DNA from: Bacillaceae bacterium UBA7792
Lineage (GTDB): Bacteria; Bacillota; Bacilli; Bacillales; Cytobacillaceae
DNA: 5,026 nucleotides
Assembly (NCBI GenBank): GCA_002480735.1
Contig: DLCS01000020.1
Coordinates: forward strand, 1-5,026
Direction: 5' to 3'
Shown: positions 1-5,026 of the stretch, one piece after another
Position numbering within the stretch: the stretch's first letter is position 1
Layout of the letters: each line of letters begins with the position of its first letter
Notes under the pieces: generated by a model
Databases searched by the model: none
Told to the model about the DNA's origin: nothing
What the model saw: only the letters and a program-made list of their open reading frames with translations
Program-made: the position numbers and the translations under genes

Positions 1-531
1 TTCAATTAAATGATTCACAGCCAGACAGGCTCCTTCAAAATTATTGACGGAGACTGAATTTTGCTGCTCGGGATGAACGGCTCTATCAATGCATACAAAA
101 GGAATGGATAAACCCTGCAAAAAACCCTGGGCGTCACTGCTTAACTCTGACGCCGCAAGAATAAAGCCATCAATATAGTTGCTTTTAAATTGATTCCAAA
201 AATCAGGATTTTGCAGCTCATCTTCATTTGTATTCATGAGCAATAGCCGGTAACCGTTTGTCTTGGCAACATTCTCAATTGATTTGACTAGCTCTGGGAA
301 AAAAGGATTCGTAATATCAGGTGTAACAAATGCAATGGTATTCGATTTTTGCGTTGCGAGACTTCGAGCCATCGCATTCGGTGTATAGTTAAATCGGTCC
401 AATACCTGTTGGATCTTTTTCTCCGTTTCAGGACTCGTATAACTAACTTTATTGATATATCGCGAAACGGTTGCAACCGACACCCCTGATTCACGAGCAA
501 TGTCCCTAATCGTTACCTTTTTTCTATCCAC
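1..531 (-). CDS. LacI/GalR-family transcriptional regulator, 3' end beyond window
   Basis: Reading the minus strand from a GTG at 529-531 gives 177 uninterrupted residues that run off the left edge, so about half of a normal 330-340 aa repressor is visible. Residues 6-27 form the LacI helix-turn-helix, with VTIRDIA followed by the recognition-helix motif SVATVSRYIN. Residues 50-61 (TPNAMARSLATQ) are the hinge helix that contacts the DNA minor groove. From about residue 65 the periplasmic-binding-protein-like sugar sensor begins (IAFVTPDITNPFFPEL, then IPFVCIDR near 143-150). The GTG start is chosen because AGGAG lies 7 nt upstream and the next residues match the usual LacI N-terminus. It is a cytoplasmic DNA-binding protein, probably a repressor released by a sugar or sugar phosphate. 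Its place downstream of a sugar-binding protein gene suggests it controls this locus; the effector cannot be read from the sequence. Confidence 0.95.
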   Translation of the reverse strand, partial: MDRKKVTIRDIARESGVSVATVSRYINKVSYTSPETEKKIQQVLDRFNYTPNAMARSLATQKSNTIAFVTPDITNPFFPELVKSIENVAKTNGYRLLLMNTNEDELQNPDFWNQFKSNYIDGFILAASELSSDAQGFLQGLSIPFVCIDRAVHPEQQNSVSVNNFEGACLAVNHLIE

Positions 532-538
532 GACGATT

Positions 539-543
539 CTCCT
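539..543 (-). promoter_or_regulatory. Ribosome binding site of the LacI-family gene
   Basis: The minus strand reads AGGAG, then 7 nt, then GTG. This decides the non-ATG start of the regulator; no in-frame ATG near the helix-turn-helix gives a complete domain. Confidence 0.85.
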
Positions 544-547
544 AAGC

Positions 548-571
548 TATGATATCATCTATTTTATCATA
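548..571. repeat. Inverted repeat in the spacer before the regulator, possible operator
   Basis: TATGATA (548-554) and TATCATA (565-571) are perfect 7-bp inverted arms around a 10-bp spacer. Within this, ATGATATCAT (549-558) is a 10-bp perfect palindrome. The repeat lies between the stop of the 699-aa gene and the regulator start. On the minus strand it overlaps TAAAAT (561-566), a plausible -10 element, but I see no good -35 at the usual distance. It could be an autoregulatory operator. However, LacI-family operators usually have a central CG, which is missing here, and AT-rich DNA produces such repeats by chance. Confidence 0.3.
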
Positions 572-594
572 TTTTTTGAAGCCTACTATTCATA

Positions 595-2694
595 TTACGG
601 TCTCACTTCGACTTTTTCAATGATACAGCCACCTGCTTCAGATAAAGCAAAGCCGAACATGCCATGCTCCCATGTGGAATCTGTATAAGACAGCACATTC
701 TCTCCATTGATTCTTGCCGAAATATGAGGACCTCGTACTTCCACTTCAAGTTGATAGGTTGTTCCGATTTCCCAGTCATAATCGATCGATTTCAAACATG
801 TCAAACCAAAATTTTGTAAATGAAGCGCCACCTTACCCTCACCAGCAAACCCTACTTGGTAATACCTCTGCGTTCCTTGGGCACGGAACAAAATAGCATG
901 ATGCGCTCCAGCTGTTGGAGTAATCGTTCCACGAATGACGGCATCCTTCATATAGTAATGTCCTGTAAATGAAGCGCAGTTCGTCTCGCTTTCTACCACC
1001 ATTTTCCCGTTCTGCAAACTCCAATTCCCTCGATGGTGGGCAAAAGGAGTTACACTTAAAAATTCCACTGCTTGTTTTGCAAAATCAATATCATAGCTTT
1101 GAGCCCCATAAATATGGAATTCATCCATGAACAATTTTCCAAAGAATCGCTCTGTTAGGGAGGAAGGGCTCTCAATCGCAAATCCAACCTCCTCGACAAA
1201 GGAACCATTTGTATCCGGAATAACAAAGGAGATTTCTTGCCATTCCTTTTCCTTGAGCTTTTCTTTTTGTAGCTCCATTACTTCTTTAGTATAGGTATTT
1301 CGGACATAAGGGGTGATATAGAGCTCGGCCCCTTGAAATTTTTCAAGATATAATTTCAACGATACCGTCTGCCCACTATAGGCTTTTGGAGCAAAAGTCG
1401 GCTTATACTTTTCGTTGTTAAACTCATCCCTTCGATAAAAAGTTTGATAATAAACCGTGCTTTTCTCTCCCTCATACAATCGATCAATAAAAATTTCTAG
1501 GCTGCCCGGGGACTGATACCCAATTTTATCATTAGCCTTTAAAATCGTCTTAAAAGGGAGGCTAGTTTTGAACCCATGTGTGGCTCCAGGAAGTGAAAAA
1601 TCAAAGAATACCTCTTCCTCTTTGTAACTATCCACGAGGACATCTGGTGCAAGCTTGCCAGCTAAGCGATATCCTAATAATGCGACTGATTTCACAAAGG
1701 TTGGAATATCCAAAATATTCAAGTAGCCTGACACACTAGAGGTGACAATCGTATCATTAATCGGCTTCCGATATTTTTCAGGGATGCCGTCAATCCCTAC
1801 GAATGTACCAACAATTGAACCCACATTGCCTGCATTACAGTCGGTGTCCCAGCCACAGGCGGTTGCAATTTCAATCGTTCGGGCTAAGTCCCCTTTCCCA
1901 TAATAAAGAGCTAATGCACACACACCAGCATTTGGAATAATATGACACACTCCAGTATATTTGTCATAGCCCCACTCATGTTCAAGATATTCACGGCATT
2001 TCCAGAAATCATCTGGATGCTGTTCATACACTTTTTGAACAGCCCGGATCACCTTTGTATAGGTGGAGTCTGCTGGAATTTCAGCAAGACCCGCATCGAT
2101 CACTTCTTGGATATTTTTTGCGGTGAAGGCACTAGCGATACAAGCAGCTATGAATCTCGCACCATAAAGTCCATTTTGATCATGAGCAACACTAGCAGCA
2201 ATTTCCGCATAGTCAGCCGCTTTGGTAGGATTGTCTGGAAAAAGCCAGCCCCACGTATCAATGAAGATTTGTCCGCCAATTTGCTCGGCCATGATTAAGC
2301 CATTTGTTTCTGCTGAACCAGATTGGGGAGCGGGTATTCCTCTTAATAAATTGAGGTAAGCTGTATGCTCCGTGCTGATGCCGTCACCACCCCACCAAAA
2401 CATCCCTATGCCTTCTCTCGTATAGTTCAGCCACGCTCTTGCCACATCCTGCGGCTCCATTTCCCGGTTAACCGCATCATCCAACAATGCACGAATAAAA
2501 AAGACAGGTCCATTCGCATCATCGTCGGCGGAGAAAATTTTGTAATCTTTCAGGTAGCCATTAACTTCACCATATACATCTCGGATCATTTCAGGCGTCC
2601 ACTCGGTTGGTTCAACGGGAGCACCTAAGCGGATACCAGCGTTCATCCCGATAAAGCCTGCATAAACCTTCTGTAAGTAAACGTTAGGTATCAC
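595..2694 (-). CDS. ADP-ribosylglycohydrolase-fold protein with two C-terminal beta-sandwich domains (699 aa)
   Basis: Residues about 1-345 resemble the all-helical ADP-ribosylglycohydrolase (DraG/ARH) domain, which uses two divalent metals to cleave glycosidic bonds to ADP-ribose. Visible motifs are LGAPVE (E28), ADDD at 56-59, WWGGDG at 100-105 and GWDTDCNAGN at 281-290, the last being the C-terminal metal motif. Residues about 360-532 look like a jelly-roll carbohydrate-binding-like module, ending in a typical MDEFHIYG strand. Residues about 540-699 resemble a LamG/DUF1080-type concanavalin-like sandwich (GNWSLQNGKMVVE, ILFRAQ, YYQVGF, ARINGENVL, GMFGFAL). There is no signal peptide or membrane segment, so it should be cytoplasmic. 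The GTG start is supported by GGGAGGG 7 nt upstream. It follows the first ARH gene by 17 bp and is surely co-transcribed. The family call is good; substrate and activity are unknown. The Thr of the usual TDD motif is replaced by Ala, so this is a divergent subfamily. Confidence 0.85.
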   Translation of the reverse strand: MIPNVYLQKVYAGFIGMNAGIRLGAPVEPTEWTPEMIRDVYGEVNGYLKDYKIFSADDDANGPVFFIRALLDDAVNREMEPQDVARAWLNYTREGIGMFWWGGDGISTEHTAYLNLLRGIPAPQSGSAETNGLIMAEQIGGQIFIDTWGWLFPDNPTKAADYAEIAASVAHDQNGLYGARFIAACIASAFTAKNIQEVIDAGLAEIPADSTYTKVIRAVQKVYEQHPDDFWKCREYLEHEWGYDKYTGVCHIIPNAGVCALALYYGKGDLARTIEIATACGWDTDCNAGNVGSIVGTFVGIDGIPEKYRKPINDTIVTSSVSGYLNILDIPTFVKSVALLGYRLAGKLAPDVLVDSYKEEEVFFDFSLPGATHGFKTSLPFKTILKANDKIGYQSPGSLEIFIDRLYEGEKSTVYYQTFYRRDEFNNEKYKPTFAPKAYSGQTVSLKLYLEKFQGAELYITPYVRNTYTKEVMELQKEKLKEKEWQEISFVIPDTNGSFVEEVGFAIESPSSLTERFFGKLFMDEFHIYGAQSYDIDFAKQAVEFLSVTPFAHHRGNWSLQNGKMVVESETNCASFTGHYYMKDAVIRGTITPTAGAHHAILFRAQGTQRYYQVGFAGEGKVALHLQNFGLTCLKSIDYDWEIGTTYQLEVEVRGPHISARINGENVLSYTDSTWEHGMFGFALSEAGGCIIEKVEVRP

Positions 2695-2701
2695 TATAAA
2701 A

Positions 2702-2708
2702 CCCTCCC
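2702..2708 (-). promoter_or_regulatory. Ribosome binding site of the 699-aa gene
   Basis: The minus strand reads GGGAGGG followed 7 nt later by GTG at 2694-2692. It sits inside the 17-bp gap directly after the stop of the upstream gene. It fixes the GTG as the start and supports translation as part of a polycistronic message. Confidence 0.85.
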
Positions 2709-2711
2709 ATT

Positions 2712-3863
2712 TTAAGAAAGAATTTTCCTTACTTTTTCCATTGCCTCTAAATCTTTTTCAATAATCAATTTCGCATTTCCAGCAAAAGTGTCGGTAATTT
2801 CTTCAAAGTTTAAGTGATTAGCAGATTCAAGGAGATGAATGTCTTCCGATTTAATTACGGGAGCCCCGTACATAGCGCCAAGAATAACTCCAATCATGAC
2901 ACCAATGGAGTCCGTATCTCTGCCTGAATTGATTCCATCATAAATGGATGGATAGAATTCTCCATTGTTATAGACAATGAATCCTAATGCAAGGGGTAAC
3001 TCTTCAATAGAACCTAATCTACTTGGAGTATAATGGTTTGAAGGAATTCCCACCTTCTCCATTTTTCGGGACACATCATCACCCATTGGTGAAAATGGCT
3101 TTATCGCCTCATGAAAGGCAGCCACCACTTCATCAATGGCTGCATTCCTTTCTCGAAGCTCCACTGCCAAAGTCGTGATCGCTTTAATCGCCTCTTTCGT
3201 CCCATCCTTAGCAAATTCGATGGCAGTATCAACAATTGCTTCCACAGTTACATTTTCTTCAAATGCCTTCGCCACACAAGCCGCTAACACCCCAGCGGCT
3301 TCTAAGCCATAGCTCGTTTGATGACCCATCGCAAAAAGAATCGCCTCATCGTAGGCAGCTTTTGGATTACCAGCATTGACCACACCAACCGGCGCAATAT
3401 ACATCGCAGCACCACAGTTAATCATGTTTCCGTAGCCGCCTTCTCGCGGCTCACAATTGGCCAATGTATGGCGAAGAAAAATATGCTTTTCCGGGTAAAA
3501 GAGTCTCTCAATGATTAACTCTTCCCGACCAAATTCAGGAATAAATCGTTTACGAAATGCTATTTCTTTAACAAACTCATTCGCCATGTCATAGGCATCT
3601 AAATGCCTTTTTTCGATATTGTAGACATTGCAAAGAGCTAAGGTCATCAGCGTATCGTCGGTAATAATTCCATTCCCTCGCTTTTTGCCTCTATTCACAT
3701 CATACCCAAGATCTTCCTTGTACCATCTTGTTTTCAGAGATTCTACTCGACCATACTTTTCCTTTATTTCTTGATAGCTTAGTTTTTCTACAGGGGCACC
3801 AAGTGCATCACCTAGTGCCGCCCCCATCAAAACTCCCTTCACTCTCTCTTTAAAATTAACCAT
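2712..3863 (-). CDS. ADP-ribosylglycohydrolase (ARH/DraG) family protein, 383 aa
   Basis: This is a single-domain, full-length member of the ADP-ribosylglycohydrolase family (Pfam ADP_ribosyl_GH), usually 300-400 aa. Motifs in order are MGAALGDALGAPVE at 13-26 (E26 matches the position of the catalytic Glu in ARH3-like enzymes), TDDT at 68-71, a helical core around GAAMYIAPVG at 151-160 and GHQTSYGLEAAGVLAA at 180-195, and GRDTDSIG at 314-321. T68, D69, D70, D316, D318 and S319 fit the two-metal site, with Ser replacing the common Thr, so the protein looks catalytically competent. No signal peptide is present, so it is cytoplasmic. The ATG start has AGGGAGT 7 nt upstream. Lying 12 bp after a sugar-binding protein gene and 17 bp before a second ARH-type gene, it may hydrolyse an imported glycoside or ribosyl compound. 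Reversal of protein ADP-ribosylation is the classic family role and cannot be excluded, but no ADP-ribosyltransferase is seen nearby. Confidence 0.9.
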   Translation of the reverse strand: MVNFKERVKGVLMGAALGDALGAPVEKLSYQEIKEKYGRVESLKTRWYKEDLGYDVNRGKKRGNGIITDDTLMTLALCNVYNIEKRHLDAYDMANEFVKEIAFRKRFIPEFGREELIIERLFYPEKHIFLRHTLANCEPREGGYGNMINCGAAMYIAPVGVVNAGNPKAAYDEAILFAMGHQTSYGLEAAGVLAACVAKAFEENVTVEAIVDTAIEFAKDGTKEAIKAITTLAVELRERNAAIDEVVAAFHEAIKPFSPMGDDVSRKMEKVGIPSNHYTPSRLGSIEELPLALGFIVYNNGEFYPSIYDGINSGRDTDSIGVMIGVILGAMYGAPVIKSEDIHLLESANHLNFEEITDTFAGNAKLIIEKDLEAMEKVRKILS

Positions 3864-3870
3864 TCATCTA

Positions 3871-3877
3871 ACTCCCT
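3871..3877 (-). promoter_or_regulatory. Ribosome binding site of the 383-aa ARH gene, overlapping the upstream stop
   Basis: The minus strand reads AGGGAGT, 7 nt before the ATG at 3863-3861. It overlaps the TAG stop of the binding-protein gene (3878-3876), so the two genes are translationally close and there is no room for a promoter or terminator between them. Confidence 0.75.
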
Positions 3878-5026
3878 ATTTAATGTTCTCATTGGCATAT
3901 TTTGTTAGGTCCTCTCCGCCAGCTTTATACCATTTTTCTACGAATTCATCAAAGGCATCCAGAGGCAATTTACCTGTTATAATATCAGCGGAGTACTCTT
4001 TGTATAGGTTTTCCATCGCATCCCATTGTGCGACATACTCCTCAGGAATATTGAAGGAATTATCTTCAGCAAAGAAGCTACCAGCTAGTTCTTGAGATTC
4101 AACAGCAGGTGTACTTAACATTGGAGTCTTTTCACTGATTGGTGTGTCAAAATTGACTTCGCTTGGCTCCCAATAACGTGCATACCATTCAGCATAATAT
4201 TTATCAGTCAGTTCAATTTTGTTGTCTACCACATTATAATGCTCGCCTTCAAATCCGAGACGGTCGAACTTCTGACCTTCTGGGCTTGCAAGATAATCTA
4301 GAATTTCAAACACAAGCTCTTTGTTTTTAGATAAGGCGGAAATAGCAAGTCCTCTGGACTCTTTTGTCACATTCGCTGCTCCAAATCCTTGGTATTCTCC
4401 TTTTGCTGGAGGAAGAATCGCCAGTTCTGCTTCCTCTCCATTTACCTCTTGTACTCTGCTATTATAGAAATCTACTACTTTCCCATTGGTACCGACAATC
4501 ACACCTGTTTCTCCATTATAGAAGGCATCTTCCTTTGTATCCCATTGCTTTGTTAAATATTCTGGATCTAGAAGTCCTTCCTTATACAATTCACTATAGA
4601 ATGAAAGTTTTTGTTTCTCCTGATCGGAAACCTTCTTGAATACATAGCCATCATCTGTATTTAACCATGTTTTGTTGATGCCAAATGCCATATCAAAAAT
4701 GAAGTTTAATTCACTAATATCTCCTGCAACCGTTGTTGCATATTTAACCTTGCCACTTTCAACTAACTCTTTGAAAAATGCTTTGTAGTTCTCAGTCGTC
4801 GGATCAGCTAGTAAACTTTGAGAAGAACTCATTTCATTGAGCCAATCTTTTCTCACCACAGGAACCTTGTAATCAATCGGCTTCACCCAAAGCAAGTATG
4901 GATAATTCTCCAATCTTGAAACATTATGAGGATGCAGAATATTTTTCAAATGCTCTGACTTCTCAATATATGGGCGAAGATCCTCAAGCAAATCCTGGTT
5001 CGCAATTTGTCTGCTGCCACTTTCAA
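3876..5026 (-). CDS. ABC transporter extracellular sugar-binding lipoprotein, 5' end beyond window
   Basis: The frame is open from the right edge to a TAG at 3878-3876, giving 382 residues. Full-length relatives are roughly 490-560 aa, so the signal peptide and lipobox are outside. A TTG at 4991 could be mistaken for a start, but the frame continues upstream (ESGSRQIANQ) in the usual pre-DLLEDLRPYI context of the family, so it is internal. Typical features are the PYLLWVKP and RKDWLNE segments near the visible start, ALSKNKELVFEILDYL and the YLASPEGQ stretch in the middle, and the C-terminal signature ITGKLPLDAFDEFVEKW followed by AGGEDLTKYANE. This resembles the LipO/YtcQ/LplA group of Bacillus and Paenibacillus lipoproteins, which deliver oligosaccharides to two-permease ABC importers that often share a remote ATPase. 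It should be anchored outside the membrane. The ligand is unknown; permease genes are expected to the right of the window. Confidence 0.93.
   Translation of the reverse strand, partial: ESGSRQIANQDLLEDLRPYIEKSEHLKNILHPHNVSRLENYPYLLWVKPIDYKVPVVRKDWLNEMSSSQSLLADPTTENYKAFFKELVESGKVKYATTVAGDISELNFIFDMAFGINKTWLNTDDGYVFKKVSDQEKQKLSFYSELYKEGLLDPEYLTKQWDTKEDAFYNGETGVIVGTNGKVVDFYNSRVQEVNGEEAELAILPPAKGEYQGFGAANVTKESRGLAISALSKNKELVFEILDYLASPEGQKFDRLGFEGEHYNVVDNKIELTDKYYAEWYARYWEPSEVNFDTPISEKTPMLSTPAVESQELAGSFFAEDNSFNIPEEYVAQWDAMENLYKEYSADIITGKLPLDAFDEFVEKWYKAGGEDLTKYANENIK

Noticed and set aside
288..500. 70-aa reading frame on the minus strand
   Set aside because: It lies out of frame inside the clear LacI-family coding sequence and has no recognisable motif or ribosome binding site.
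532..594. Rho-independent terminator between the 699-aa gene and the regulator
   Set aside because: The inverted repeat is AT-rich with no GC stem and no T-run follows it in the minus-strand direction.
452..688. 78-aa plus-strand reading frame with a hydrophobic stretch
   Set aside because: It spans the ends of two well-supported minus-strand genes and the AT-rich spacer; the hydrophobic run comes from T-rich spacer DNA.
1942..2298. 118-aa plus-strand reading frame
   Set aside because: It is fully antisense to the catalytic domain of the 699-aa gene and shows no family signature.
4364..4639. 91-aa leucine-rich plus-strand reading frame
   Set aside because: It is antisense to the binding-protein gene; the leucine richness reflects the complement of acidic and lysine codons.
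4989..4991. TTG as the start of the solute-binding protein
   Set aside because: The frame stays open to the window edge with family-like residues upstream, and a start here would lack a signal peptide and lipobox.

Overview
The window looks like a chromosomal piece of a low-GC Gram-positive bacterium, most likely Bacillaceae or a close relative (Bacillus, Neobacillus, Paenibacillus-like). The reasons are AT-rich sequence, strong AGGAG/GGGAGG ribosome binding sites, GTG starts, and a solute-binding protein of the LipO/YtcQ/LplA lipoprotein type. The genus is inferred from style and not proven.

All four genes lie on the minus strand, so transcription runs from high to low coordinates. In that order they are: (1) the C-terminal part of an ABC-transporter sugar-binding protein (5026-3876, cut by the window edge at its N-terminus); (2) a 383-aa ADP-ribosylglycohydrolase (ARH/DraG) family protein (3863-2712); (3) a 699-aa protein with a divergent ARH-type catalytic domain followed by two predicted beta-sandwich domains (2694-595); (4) the N-terminal 177 residues of a LacI-family repressor (531-1, cut by the window edge). 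Gaps are 12, 17 and 63 bp. The first three genes are almost certainly one operon, with each ribosome binding site packed against the preceding stop. The regulator follows after a short AT-rich spacer that holds an inverted repeat and may carry its own promoter. No stretch over 100 bp is non-coding, and I saw no RNA gene, mobile element or CRISPR array.

Together the genes read as a carbohydrate (or glycoside) utilisation locus. An extracellular lipoprotein captures a ligand, permeases presumably encoded just beyond the right edge import it, and a LacI regulator controls expression by sensing a sugar. The position normally taken by a glycoside hydrolase is held by two different ARH-fold proteins, one with carbohydrate-binding-like domains. 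The most interesting hypothesis is that these act on an imported glycoside or ribosyl-type compound and not on ADP-ribosylated protein. That is inference; the substrate is unknown.
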